Assembly: GCF_007558865.1 (NCBI RefSeq)
Contig: NZ_VLPK01000003.1
Coordinates: 1 to 64,000 of the forward strand
Direction: 5' to 3'
DNA: 64,000 nt
DNA from: Mucilaginibacter corticis
Lineage (GTDB): Bacteria > Bacteroidota > Bacteroidia > Sphingobacteriales > Sphingobacteriaceae
The position numbers and the translations under genes were made by a program. The notes beneath the pieces were generated by a model. That model made no database searches and was not told the origin of the DNA. It saw only the letters and a list, made by a program, of their open reading frames with translations. Positions 8,029-17,367 of the stretch are shown here, in pieces. Numbering within the stretch: the first letter of the stretch is position 1; each line of letters starts with the position of its first letter.

Positions 8029-9258
8029 CTATTTTATGATCTTATAAATTGCGCCTTTTACATCATTCAATAAAGTACCACCGTTCGTGATCACGTACAA
8101 CTCGCCTGACGGATCTTCGCCCCAACTGGTTATTTTTAGGTTTTCGGGATAGTTTTTTAGTTCAACTTTTCCCCTTTGCCATGCTGCACCTGTTTTTTCG
8201 ATGTAGTAAATCGGCCCTGTCCAATCGGCAAAGAAGTATTTACCTTTAATAGCCGGCAGTTGCTTTCCATTATAGACATAACCACCAATAACACAGATAC
8301 CGCTTTTATGGTCATATTCAGAAATTGGTTTTATGGTGCCTGTAAAATCACAATCCTCTTTGGGGTTAAAACAATGATCGCCCTCAACCATCCGCCAGCC
8401 ATAATTACCACCTTTTTCTATGATATCAGTTTCTTCCCATGCACCCTCTCCGACGTCACAGGTAAACATTTGCTTAGTTGCTTTATCAAAAGAGAACCGC
8501 CACGGGTTGCGTAAACCATATGCCCATATCTCCGGCCTGACATCAGTTTTTCCGGCAAAAGGATTATCCTTTGGCACAGTGTAAGTAGAATCGCTATTAA
8601 CGTTTATGCGTAGTATCTTACCCAGCAGCGTATTTTTATTTTGACCGTTGCCGATAAGGCCGTGCTTATCACCGCCGCCACCGCCATCACCCATGCCGAT
8701 GTACAGATAACCATCAGGCCCAAATTTTAGGCAACCACCATTATCTCCCTGGCCGGGTTCATCGGCAGTAAATAAGATTCGTCCGCTGTCGGGGTCAACT
8801 TGTGTTGAATTTGACGATAATGTGTATTCAGCTACAACATCTTTGTGGTCTGATTTATCAGCAGTAGCGGGCGCGCAGTAAAAAACGTATATCTTCCTAT
8901 TCGAGCTAAATTGGGGGTGAATAGCAAAGCCCATTAAACCCCTTACATCAACAGGCATAGTTTTAACCAGTTTGCTGCTGATGTCTAACAAAGGTGCATC
9001 GGTTAATTTCCCGTCTTTAATCAGCCGTATCTTACCTGTTTGTTCGGCCACAAGTATATCACCATTACCCGGGAATGCCATATCCAAAGGCGATTGCAAA
9101 TCTGTAACAACTTGTCTGACGTTTAGCGTCAAGGTAGGTGCGGGTAAATCGGCATTAGCCACTTTAATTTTTTTGGAAACGTACGAAGGGAGTAGCAATA
9201 TGCTAACTCCCCCCGTTAAAAGAATAATAAATAATTTGTTACTAAAGCCTTTTGCCAT
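8029..9258 (-). CDS. PQQ-dependent sugar dehydrogenase (soluble aldose dehydrogenase type), copy 2
   Basis: A 409-residue protein with an N-terminal signal or anchor (KLFIILLTGGVSILLL) and a six-bladed propeller of the glucose/sorbosone dehydrogenase family. Family motifs are DVVAEYTL, FGPDGYLYIGMGDGGGGGD (Ca/PQQ region), PEIWAYGLRNPWRFSFD and GGNYGWRMVEGDHC. The family oxidises aldose sugars in the periplasm with PQQ as cofactor. It follows its upstream paralogue after a 1-bp gap, so the pair is a tandem duplication expressed together. No PQQ synthesis genes occur in the window; the cofactor may be imported or made elsewhere. It is the last gene of the minus-strand run that starts with the GH106-like enzyme. 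Confidence 0.88.
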   Translation of the reverse strand: MAKGFSNKLFIILLTGGVSILLLPSYVSKKIKVANADLPAPTLTLNVRQVVTDLQSPLDMAFPGNGDILVAEQTGKIRLIKDGKLTDAPLLDISSKLVKTMPVDVRGLMGFAIHPQFSSNRKIYVFYCAPATADKSDHKDVVAEYTLSSNSTQVDPDSGRILFTADEPGQGDNGGCLKFGPDGYLYIGMGDGGGGGDKHGLIGNGQNKNTLLGKILRINVNSDSTYTVPKDNPFAGKTDVRPEIWAYGLRNPWRFSFDKATKQMFTCDVGEGAWEETDIIEKGGNYGWRMVEGDHCFNPKEDCDFTGTIKPISEYDHKSGICVIGGYVYNGKQLPAIKGKYFFADWTGPIYYIEKTGAAWQRGKVELKNYPENLKITSWGEDPSGELYVITNGGTLLNDVKGAIYKIIK

Positions 9259-9259
9259 G

Positions 9260-10510
9260 CTAATTTTTTATGATCTTATAAATACTTCCGGTGGTAGCGC
9301 CCACAGGTCCCGGGCCTGTATCCGTATTGGTTAAAAAATATAACTCGCCTGACTGATCTTCGCCCCAGCCGGTGATCTTAGCGTTTTCAGGATAATTTTG
9401 TATCGTGATCTTACCGCGCAACCATGTATTACCGGATTTTTGAAGATACCAGATCGGGCCGGTCCAGTCACCAAAAATATATTTGCTTTTTAATGAAGTT
9501 ACCTGTTGGCCATTGTAAACATAGCCACCTATAACGGATACGCCTTCACGGTGATTATATTCGGTAATTGGCGGCGTAAGTCCGGTAAAATCGCAGCCCT
9601 GGGCAGGGTTGTGGCAATGGTTGCCTTCAACCAGGCGCCAACCATAGTTAGCGCCTTTTTCAAGAATATCAACCTCTTCCCAGGTATCCTGACCAACCTC
9701 GCCGATGAATAGCTTTTTAGATACTTTATCTATCGAAATACGGTATGGGTTACGAAAACCATAAGCCCAGATCTCTGGCTTATAACCTGCTTTACCAACA
9801 AAAGGATTGTCTTTAGGAACCGAATAGGTAGAATCAACATTAACGTTAATGCGTAAAACTTTACCTAACCATGTATCCATATTTTGTCCGTTACCGATAG
9901 GACCATGCTGATCATGCTGACCGCCACCATCACCAAACGTAACATATAAGTAGCCGTCGGCACCGAATACAATACCGCTGCCATTGTGGTTACCGTCGGG
10001 TTTATTTTGAGTTAAAATAATGCGTTCGCTGTTAGGGTCTGCCTGGTCTGAATTAGGCAACATTTTATATTCTGCAACAACATCGGTATGATCAAACTTA
10101 CGGTTGTTTGCCGGGTTTTGAGTTGTTGTAGGCCTGCTGTAAAAAACATAAAATTTCCCATTCGAGCTAAATTTAGGATGCAACACCACATTTAACAAAC
10201 CGCGTTCTTCATAACCGGTATTAACCTTTATCATTTTGCTTTTCAGGTCGAGCACAACAACATCTGTGAGTTTACCATTTTTAAGTAGCCGGATCTTGCC
10301 GGTTTGTTCGGTTACCCAGGCTTTGCCGTTTTCAGGAAAGATCAAAGCTGTAGGTGCTTGTAAACCATCGGTTACTTTTTCTGATTTAACAGTTATGGTT
10401 GCAGGGTCACTGTTTTTAGTAAATGAGGGCAACGTAAACACAGTTGCTAACACCAGTAGCGAACTTATTGATGCGTAATATATAGTTTTAACCGGCGTGA
10501 CTTTCTTCAT
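9260..10510 (-). CDS. PQQ-dependent sugar dehydrogenase, copy 1
   Basis: A 416-residue paralogue of the next gene, alignable over its whole length (shared DVVAEY, FGxDGYLYxxxGDGGG, PEIWAYGxRNP and GxNYGWRxVEGxHC motifs). A signal peptide is present (ISSLLVLATVFTLPSF). Its copy of the first glycine-rich loop reads FGDGGGQHDQHGPIGNGQN, slightly longer in the His/Asn part than in the other copy, so the two may differ in substrate. It lies 119 bp downstream of the sugar isomerase gene on the same strand, far enough for an internal promoter. Confidence 0.88.
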   Translation of the reverse strand: MKKVTPVKTIYYASISSLLVLATVFTLPSFTKNSDPATITVKSEKVTDGLQAPTALIFPENGKAWVTEQTGKIRLLKNGKLTDVVVLDLKSKMIKVNTGYEERGLLNVVLHPKFSSNGKFYVFYSRPTTTQNPANNRKFDHTDVVAEYKMLPNSDQADPNSERIILTQNKPDGNHNGSGIVFGADGYLYVTFGDGGGQHDQHGPIGNGQNMDTWLGKVLRINVNVDSTYSVPKDNPFVGKAGYKPEIWAYGFRNPYRISIDKVSKKLFIGEVGQDTWEEVDILEKGANYGWRLVEGNHCHNPAQGCDFTGLTPPITEYNHREGVSVIGGYVYNGQQVTSLKSKYIFGDWTGPIWYLQKSGNTWLRGKITIQNYPENAKITGWGEDQSGELYFLTNTDTGPGPVGATTGSIYKIIKN

Positions 10511-10629
10511 AAAAAATAAGGTGTGTTAAATTAATGTTTGTTGTTGGTTTGGGCAACAATTTTACAATATATCACTCAGATTAAAAGATAACAAACCTAT
10601 ATTTCTACGCAAACGATGTCGGGCTTTAC

Positions 10630-12075
10630 CTAACAGACTTTGATATATTCAAGGCCAAGCAAATTACTCAGCTTTTGTATTTTCGACGCAATATGGCCAT
10701 TACCGATAGCGCAATGATGTGCCGGTCCATGTGAGTTCCAGGCTTCAACAAACCCACGGGCACCAATACTGAATTTATACCGGCTGTTGGTATTGCCAAT
10801 TTCTAAAATTGGGCCTGCAACAGATTCGGCTTCGGCTACCAGCAGCATTATTTTACCATCCACAGTTTCAACTACAGATAACAGCGTCACCGGGCCATAT
10901 TTTACCGACATCTCTGCCGATAAACCTTTACCCACTTTACCATGATAAACCTGTAAGGGTTTAACTTTTATTTTACCTTCGGCGATGGCTGGATGACAAG
11001 GGCCGTCATGCCCCATTAATACCACATCATCATTAAAATCCATAGCATAATACTCGGTAAATGATCCGCCAGCACCAAAGCTATCCATGATTTTCATCGC
11101 TTGTACGTTCTTTATCTCGTATTCGCCTGCAACAGGTACGTTGTGCCCTGTAAGTAATGAAGTGCCTAAGATCACTGAACTCATGGTATCTTCATTGGCA
11201 GGATTACCTGTGCCTTTATGATAGTAAGCGATAGAACCTAAATTATATTTAGCGACCAATTTATCCAGAGCCACCGCAGTTAACGCAGCGCGTTTTACTT
11301 CATCTTCAGAACAATCGCTTTGCACATCAAACCATTTATTGATCGTTTGGATCTTGTCATCTATTTCTACAGGTGTTACGCTATTTCGTAATCCTGATAA
11401 CTCATCTACTTCAATAATTTCAATATGCCCGCCAAAAGTGACGCACTGCAAAGTCAGGTTTGAGTAGATATCCAGCATACCGCCATAATAATTACCCATT
11501 ACACCTAAAGTGTTATTGTACATAGTGTGAGCAACTTTTGCTGCTGCTACCCATTCTTCAACCTCCTGCCAAACATGCGGATCGTTATTTAACATACCGG
11601 TTATTTGATGAAACGGGATATTTGAGCGTTTAAAAACATTTGCTATTTCAGGCACAGGGCAAGCCGAACAATAGGCCAGCCATTCGCCCGTCATTGTTGT
11701 ACGGTTATTCAGCTTATTAAAGGTTGAGTAATCAATGGCCGCCTCGGGTGCCAGGTTCAAAACAATAACCGGTACTTTGGCTTTTTTCACCACCGGCAAC
11801 ACAGTTGACGATAGGGCATAAGTGGTAACATATAAAAATATCAATTCTACGTCTTCACGTTTGAACTGACTGCCTGCTTCAAATGCCTTTTGCGGTGTAT
11901 CTATTAAACCAAGATTGACAACTTCAGCACCATAATTACCCAATTTGCTGCTTACGATATCTATATACCCATGTAATCTTTGTTTTAATCCTTCAAATTG
12001 TTCCCAATAGATATCTAAACCGATGCCGAATAACCCGATCTTAATTGGCTGAGTTGTTTTTTGTACAGATGTCAT
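10630..12075 (-). CDS. L-fucose/L-arabinose isomerase family protein
   Basis: A 481-residue cytoplasmic protein. It starts with the Rossmann-like N-domain of sugar isomerases (KIGLFGIGLDIYWEQFEGL), has the inner segment LGVMGNYYGGMLDIYSNLT, and ends with a metal/substrate-binding domain (GGSFTEYYAMDFNDDVVLMGHDGPCH is the conserved metal-region block, given here as landmarks GGSFTEYYA and MGHDGPCH). The family interconverts an aldose and a ketose with Mn2+. Which sugar is used cannot be told from sequence. The start lies 9 bp after the stop of the GH106-like gene, so the two are co-transcribed and the isomerase probably handles a deoxy-sugar or pentose released by that enzyme. Confidence 0.8.
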   Translation of the reverse strand: MTSVQKTTQPIKIGLFGIGLDIYWEQFEGLKQRLHGYIDIVSSKLGNYGAEVVNLGLIDTPQKAFEAGSQFKREDVELIFLYVTTYALSSTVLPVVKKAKVPVIVLNLAPEAAIDYSTFNKLNNRTTMTGEWLAYCSACPVPEIANVFKRSNIPFHQITGMLNNDPHVWQEVEEWVAAAKVAHTMYNNTLGVMGNYYGGMLDIYSNLTLQCVTFGGHIEIIEVDELSGLRNSVTPVEIDDKIQTINKWFDVQSDCSEDEVKRAALTAVALDKLVAKYNLGSIAYYHKGTGNPANEDTMSSVILGTSLLTGHNVPVAGEYEIKNVQAMKIMDSFGAGGSFTEYYAMDFNDDVVLMGHDGPCHPAIAEGKIKVKPLQVYHGKVGKGLSAEMSVKYGPVTLLSVVETVDGKIMLLVAEAESVAGPILEIGNTNSRYKFSIGARGFVEAWNSHGPAHHCAIGNGHIASKIQKLSNLLGLEYIKVC

Positions 12076-12084
12076 TATTATATT

Positions 12085-15000
12085 TTAGTTACTTTTTTGG
12101 ATGGTTACCGGACCTAAAAGCCCTGAACTGTATAAAGGTGAATTTTTATTATAGAAATGGTATGTGGCGAATGTATACCGTTTACCTGGTCTTGGCAAGC
12201 CTTTCATTAGCCAGTCAGGCCATTGATCATTTACTATGCCATCGTTAGCAATTTTATCATCCCCAATCAGCCGATTTGGCCAACGGTTTGCAACTTCAAT
12301 TTCGAGTTTGTTTTGCTTTTTTAAAGCGGATGCTGATATCTCAACGCGCCATGGGGCGGTCCATAATACACCCAGATCTTTTCCATTTAACTTAACCCTT
12401 GCCAGATCTTTAACATTACCAAGATCAATAAAAAATGTAGCTTTTTTGTCAGAGGCGATATTTGCCGGAAAGTCAAAAGATTTGGTATATGTTGCTATGC
12501 CCGAGTAATACTTTATTCCGTCTTCAGGCCTTGAGATCCAATCGCTTAACTGATTGAAAATTATGTTTTTAGGCCCGCCCCATTTTGCATCAAAAGAAAC
12601 ATTCCATGGGCCATCAATCTTGGCAACAGTCGTAAGAGTATTGAAGTTTTTATTTTTCAATGACGGGGCTGTTCGTACGTCTTTTGTGAATACAACAAAA
12701 TAGCTTTGGTAAGCATCTAATCGAACAGGGATTATAGTATGGTCACCCTGCTTTTTAAATTGAGGTAATGCCTGTGTTTTGCCTGTTAGCGGATCCCAAA
12801 GTTGTGGTGAGCCTTTTATGTTGCGGAATGAAGCATTAGCGTCTACAGGGTTGTCTGACCGGTTTGAAATAAAATACGCATCCCAATTTGAATTGGTACG
12901 ACGGGTGTAGCGGATAGGCCCGTTTGATTCAAAATCCGGGCTGACGTTCATTTTCTTCAAAATGTTTGCCGTTAGCTCATATTTAGGATAAAGATTGTCT
13001 AATTGCTTGTCGAGCTCACCGCCCCAAATAACCCTGCCTTTTCCGTAAGTATGAACAGATTGTGTTGTCGCATCAATATTTGTTCCCCAAACTAATTTAA
13101 CAAGGGTTGCAATCTCCGCATCACAAGCCGGATAATTTGATAATCCCGGCGATTTTAAAGGAGGCTCACCTACAACAGTCGCACCAGCTTTAACCAATTC
13201 TGTTATTTTTTTTAACAGGGCAGGTGTCATGGTTTTTACTGCCGGTAATACCAATATGCGATAACTTGCACCGCCAGGGAAAACAATACTGCCGTTAACA
13301 ACACCAGCTTTATAAAGTTGGCCCGGTGAACATCCGTCAAAATTATAACCTTTCCTGTCAGGGATTGTATCGTTACCTTCCATAGCAGAAAATGGTGGCC
13401 GGAATACATGTGGCGAACCTTCAGGGGTTAAATACAACACATCTGCAACCGTTCTGCCTTGCTGTAAAATATAGCTGCAACGGGTGATGTATTTATGATA
13501 ATCACCTACCATGGGCCACCAGGTTTGGTTACGGTCCCAATGTACACCATAAGGACCCATCGTAGCGCCCGGACGTAAAGAGTCCGGAAGGAACTGGTTT
13601 TCAAACGTGTGATAAACAAACCTATTTACACCGGCTGCAAAGGCCCAGTCGCCCTGGTTTTTCATTGATCCTGGATATTGTTTCCAACCTTCATCATTCT
13701 GCGCGGTAAAAGACTCGGCAGGCGTAAGCGACTTGCCGTTAACATGCGCGATAGATGTTGCCTCAACTACACTAAAAGACGAATTAAACCCCAAACCTTT
13801 GCTCCAAAACTCGCTCATGGGCACATCGGCTACTGCGCCAAGCTCCAGATCGGCAGTAGGGTTCATATCATATGGCTCGATAGATAATCCCATGCCATTT
13901 CTGTGCGCATATTCTTTTACCGCTGCTGCGTGATATTCTAATATCAGTTCTTGAGAAGTTTGGCGCAGGTCCCACAAAAAACGCTCGCTTATTTCGCGGT
14001 TGCCAACAATATTACCTGCATAAACAGGGTAGTAGGGTAATGGATCGTAACCGCGTCTTTTTATAAACTCGGCCCGAAAGTGCGGTGTCCAGTTTTGTGA
14101 GCCCATTTCCCAGCTATCCATGTGCAGACGTTTTAATCCACCTGCCACTTTAGGATCAGGATTGCCTACCTTGCGTATTAGCTTGCCTATGTAATTATCC
14201 AAGTGATCGTTTAATGCTACCGTGTCAAATTTATCAGACTCAAAACCTAAACCAGGAACAGGGGCAGGCCGCGTTATCGCACCATTATTACGACGGCCAA
14301 ACCGCATGATCGTCCAGTTGCCGGCGGGTGGTGTCCAGTTCAATGTGCCGTCAGGTTTTAAATATTTTGTCAGGTCGACGATCTTATTTTTATCGATCAC
14401 CGCTTGTTTGGTGGTCTGCGGGTAATCAGCAACCGAAGGCAGGAATTGCTTTACACCCTGTACTGATGAATAAGGTGCACGGTAATACAATGCTTTTTCG
14501 TCAATATCCTTGATCTTTTCTGAGACTTCGGGCGTGGGATAAGCCAGCACCGCCACATCTTCGTAAAAATCGTCCCATTGTTTTTTTAGCTCTGTTGTAA
14601 AAGCGCCGTCGCCAAAGTATGGGCTTTTAGGTGGTGGTACTGGTAGCACGATTTTATCAGCCTGGCCGCCTTTTACATTTACCGAACTTGAAACCAGGTG
14701 TTGCATAGACTGCCCGGGCTTTACCCAAGGGCCGCCGCTGCCTGTCCAACCCGGGCCGATACCTAAGGTTATTTCAATACCCAAACGTTCACTCTCGCGC
14801 ACAGCATGTTTAAAAAGTTCCTGCCATTGGTCACTCAAAAAATCGACCGGCCCGCGCGGTATGCCAACATTAACTTCAAGGAATATCAAGTTACCTATAC
14901 CGGCTTTTTTCATGGCCTCCAAATCCTCGGTTATGGATTGCTTATTCATATTGCCATCCATGAAATACCAGTAGACACCGGGCTTGGCAGTATTTGGCAG

Positions 15001-15120
15001 GTTTACAAAACCCGCTTTTAAAGCTTTAACAGCAAGAGGGGCAATTTGCTGACTATAACCGCAGACGCAGCAAGCCGATAGAATCAGGGTTAATAAAAGT
15101 CTGTTTTTTACAAGCAACAT
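12085..15120 (-). CDS. Glycoside hydrolase family 106-like enzyme (alpha-L-rhamnosidase type), secreted
   Basis: A 1011-residue protein with a signal peptide (LLLTLILSACCVCGYSQ). The N-terminal TIM-barrel region carries the family signature PGVYWYFMDGNMNKQSITED and the block GIEITLGIGPGWTGSGGPWV. Further family landmarks are KRLHMDSWEMGSQNWTPHF and AESFTAQNDEGWKQYPG, rich in acidic residues. The C-terminal 150 residues form a galactose-binding-like jelly roll (ARVKLNGKDLGVLWTAPWRV, NRWPNRLIGDD). GH106 members remove terminal alpha-L-rhamnose from plant and microbial polysaccharides. First gene of the run with the isomerase and the dehydrogenases; the 167 bp upstream is AT-rich and probably carries the promoter. 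Confidence 0.85.
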   Translation of the reverse strand: MLLVKNRLLLTLILSACCVCGYSQQIAPLAVKALKAGFVNLPNTAKPGVYWYFMDGNMNKQSITEDLEAMKKAGIGNLIFLEVNVGIPRGPVDFLSDQWQELFKHAVRESERLGIEITLGIGPGWTGSGGPWVKPGQSMQHLVSSSVNVKGGQADKIVLPVPPPKSPYFGDGAFTTELKKQWDDFYEDVAVLAYPTPEVSEKIKDIDEKALYYRAPYSSVQGVKQFLPSVADYPQTTKQAVIDKNKIVDLTKYLKPDGTLNWTPPAGNWTIMRFGRRNNGAITRPAPVPGLGFESDKFDTVALNDHLDNYIGKLIRKVGNPDPKVAGGLKRLHMDSWEMGSQNWTPHFRAEFIKRRGYDPLPYYPVYAGNIVGNREISERFLWDLRQTSQELILEYHAAAVKEYAHRNGMGLSIEPYDMNPTADLELGAVADVPMSEFWSKGLGFNSSFSVVEATSIAHVNGKSLTPAESFTAQNDEGWKQYPGSMKNQGDWAFAAGVNRFVYHTFENQFLPDSLRPGATMGPYGVHWDRNQTWWPMVGDYHKYITRCSYILQQGRTVADVLYLTPEGSPHVFRPPFSAMEGNDTIPDRKGYNFDGCSPGQLYKAGVVNGSIVFPGGASYRILVLPAVKTMTPALLKKITELVKAGATVVGEPPLKSPGLSNYPACDAEIATLVKLVWGTNIDATTQSVHTYGKGRVIWGGELDKQLDNLYPKYELTANILKKMNVSPDFESNGPIRYTRRTNSNWDAYFISNRSDNPVDANASFRNIKGSPQLWDPLTGKTQALPQFKKQGDHTIIPVRLDAYQSYFVVFTKDVRTAPSLKNKNFNTLTTVAKIDGPWNVSFDAKWGGPKNIIFNQLSDWISRPEDGIKYYSGIATYTKSFDFPANIASDKKATFFIDLGNVKDLARVKLNGKDLGVLWTAPWRVEISASALKKQNKLEIEVANRWPNRLIGDDKIANDGIVNDQWPDWLMKGLPRPGKRYTFATYHFYNKNSPLYSSGLLGPVTIQKSN

Positions 15121-15287
15121 CAGAAATTTGGTTTATCAGGCATTGGTTGACGTAAAGATAGCAGGTTGTATTTAAACAACTATCCTTAACAGTCTAACAG
15201 TTACACAAGCAATAATTAAAAGCAAAGTCAAAAAAATAATCGTTTAGATATAAGCTATTTAGATAAATTTTGTGATATTTTTGAGTT

Positions 15288-15677
15288 ATGTCAAATATCG
15301 TATCTAATACAAATGCCAATATAAAAGTTACCGCCAAATCGGGAGATCTGGAAGTAATAGGAGATGGAACCGTAGTAGTTTCTACCGAACGGCCATTGTC
15401 GCTTTCTATAGATGATTTTGAAGTTAAATTTAATTTTGAAAATGATCTGACGGATAAAGCCCGGAGATATTCGGCTGATGTAGCTCAAAGTGTTTTAAGC
15501 ATTAAAATGATCAATTTTAAAAACCCATTGGGCGAAGGTATAATGGATCCGTGGAAAATTGGTGTTGCGTACAACCGCGCTTGCTATTTGTCATTTTGGG
15601 TTTGGACACCTGATGAGAACGCGGAATCGAGAATTATGAATTACGCTATATATTTAGGAGAGCCTGCAAATGGGTAA
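15288..15677 (+). CDS. Small soluble protein resembling DUF6864
   Basis: A 129-residue protein without signal or membrane segment, predicted mostly beta. The pattern LEVIGDGTVVVSTERPLSLS, then VKFNFEN, IKMINFKNPLGEG, YLSFWVWTP and MNYAIYLGE matches from memory the small family DUF6864, whose role is unknown; this identification is tentative. The bases TATTTTTG at 15276-15283 fit the Bacteroidota -7 box TAnnTTTG and end 5 bp before the ATG, which would give a nearly leaderless mRNA. The next gene starts inside this one (8-bp overlap), so the two are translationally coupled and probably act together. Confidence 0.6.
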   Translation: MSNIVSNTNANIKVTAKSGDLEVIGDGTVVVSTERPLSLSIDDFEVKFNFENDLTDKARRYSADVAQSVLSIKMINFKNPLGEGIMDPWKIGVAYNRACYLSFWVWTPDENAESRIMNYAIYLGEPANG

Positions 15678-15984
15678 ACTTTCAGACATACCGGTAATTG
15701 AAGAAAAAAAATCTGCCCGCCAACCCAGGCTTAGTAGTGATATAGCCGGCAAGGTAACAGAGACTTTAGGCACCGGGGCAAATGCCAAAGACTCGATTGT
15801 GTATTATACCATAAAGTGGGCTTTTATAGCAGGTACGATAATTTCTGTTTGTGTAATGATCAATTACTGTGTGTACAGAGACAAAGTATCTGATTTTACC
15901 GACGATGTGAAGAAAATCTGGGAAATGGTGGTTCCGATTATTACTTTGGCGTTAGGGTATCTTTTTGGCAAATCGCAAAAATGA
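15670..15984 (+). CDS. Small two-helix membrane protein coupled to the DUF6864-like gene
   Basis: A 104-residue protein with a charged N-terminal 50 residues, a first membrane helix at about 53-70 (WAFIAGTIISVCVMINYCVY), a short loop with DFTDDVKKIWEM, and a second helix (VVPIITLALGYLFG) ending GKSQK. Its start overlaps the end of the upstream gene by 8 bp. Paired soluble-plus-two-helix small genes are a common layout for membrane effectors and their regulators, but no known system matches this pair and no function is assigned. It is convergent with the MFS gene (14-bp gap). Confidence 0.6.
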   Translation: MGKLSDIPVIEEKKSARQPRLSSDIAGKVTETLGTGANAKDSIVYYTIKWAFIAGTIISVCVMINYCVYRDKVSDFTDDVKKIWEMVVPIITLALGYLFGKSQK

Positions 15985-15997
15985 CACATCAGCATTT

Positions 15998-17203
15998 TTA
16001 AGCGTATACTTGCTTCACACTTTGCTGTCTGTTCATTCTGAACAAAACAAACATGACCACACCGGATAGTAATATAAATACCAGGTAACTATAACTCAGA
16101 TTAAGCTCGTCTTTAGCCGGAATTATCGACACGACCACATAGGTTAATAACGACAGAATAACATAAACCATTCCGCCTGTTAATCCACCCGACATACCTG
16201 CGTTTTTTGGGAACCGGCTAAGGCAGTATGTAAAGTAATTATTGTAAGTAAAGCCTGCACCCACATGGATAAGGAATGCGAATAATACCATCGCATAAAT
16301 GTTGGTGATAAAGTTGATACTGACAATCATCATCAATACAAACAATAATTGTAAAGCGATATTCACAGACAGTTTGCTGAAAAACGGACGGCTGATCAGA
16401 GCTTTGCCAATAAAACCGCCAACCATCCAGGCGAAACCTAATATTAACGAGCAATAACCTGCAACGACAGGCGTAAAATTAAAATGATGCTCAACAATAA
16501 AAGGTCCGGTCATGTTGTACATGATCACCATTGAGTAAGCAAAACTTAACATCAGGATGCCTAAACTAAAAGTTGTAGTTTTTATCATTTCGGCATACAA
16601 GCCTGCTATAGTTTTTAAGTGGAATACCGTTGGCTTCTTTAAGGTTTCGCCACTGTAAATGATCTCAAGAATAGCTATAACCAATGCTATAGCTGCCAAG
16701 AAGTAAAAGTTTGACTGCCAACCTAATGTGCTTTGAAAATAACCGCCAATAAACGGCGCCACAATTGGCCCTGCCGACCAAATGATGGTGAACATGCTTA
16801 GGTAGTTTTTAAGCTCATCACCTTGATAAACATCAACAAAATAGGCGCGTTTAGCTACAACAATCATAGCTACTGTTATACCGTGAATTATCCGCATAGC
16901 GTAGATCAGGTAAATATTATGCGTAATCGCGATAACAACACTGGACAGTATAAACACAATAAGCGCTGCTAAACTAAATTTATAACGACCATATGAATCT
17001 AAAATACTACCCAGGAAAAGCTGCGAAGTACCGTAGCTGATCAGGAATAACGTAAGTGTGAGCTGTACCTGTATGCTGCTGATATGCATATCTGCTCCCA
17101 TACTTGGCAGCGAAGGGATATAAATATCAGTAGCGAAGCCGGATAGTGGTAACAGCGCAAATGCAAGTATGGTAGAGATACGCCGGTTACTTTCTTTTAA
17201 CAT
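15998..17203 (-). CDS. Bcr/CflA-type multidrug efflux MFS transporter
   Basis: A 401-residue protein with 12 predicted membrane helices. The N-terminus (LLPLSGFATDIYIPSLPSM) carries the first-helix Asp and the DxYxPSxP signature of the Bcr/CflA drug:H+ antiporters. The motif-A loop after helix 2 reads LGSILDSYGRYK. Such proteins export drugs such as bicyclomycin or chloramphenicol, or metabolites. The substrate here is unknown. It stands alone on the minus strand with about 160 bp to the GAPDH gene upstream, where a terminator closes the GAPDH transcript. Confidence 0.88.
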   Translation of the reverse strand: MLKESNRRISTILAFALLPLSGFATDIYIPSLPSMGADMHISSIQVQLTLTLFLISYGTSQLFLGSILDSYGRYKFSLAALIVFILSSVVIAITHNIYLIYAMRIIHGITVAMIVVAKRAYFVDVYQGDELKNYLSMFTIIWSAGPIVAPFIGGYFQSTLGWQSNFYFLAAIALVIAILEIIYSGETLKKPTVFHLKTIAGLYAEMIKTTTFSLGILMLSFAYSMVIMYNMTGPFIVEHHFNFTPVVAGYCSLILGFAWMVGGFIGKALISRPFFSKLSVNIALQLLFVLMMIVSINFITNIYAMVLFAFLIHVGAGFTYNNYFTYCLSRFPKNAGMSGGLTGGMVYVILSLLTYVVVSIIPAKDELNLSYSYLVFILLSGVVMFVLFRMNRQQSVKQVYA

Positions 17204-17295
17204 GCTGGTATTAGTTTAACGTGGCGCAAAAGTACAAATAGCAAAAATGGCTATTGTTGGCTCAAGGTAAATTATACACCGGCTCATTAAAAGCA

Positions 17296-17327
17296 AAACG
17301 GAAGAAGCTTAAATACCTCTTCCGTTT
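17296..17327 (-). terminator. Terminator after the GAPDH gene
   Basis: A perfect 10-bp stem AAACGGAAGA/TCTTCCGTTT with a 12-nt loop. On the minus strand it is followed by TTGCTTTT. It ends the transcript of the regulator-GAPDH pair. Confidence 0.75.
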
Positions 17328-17367
17328 CGCAGGATATGAATTATCCGTTGTTTATTTTGGTGACGCT

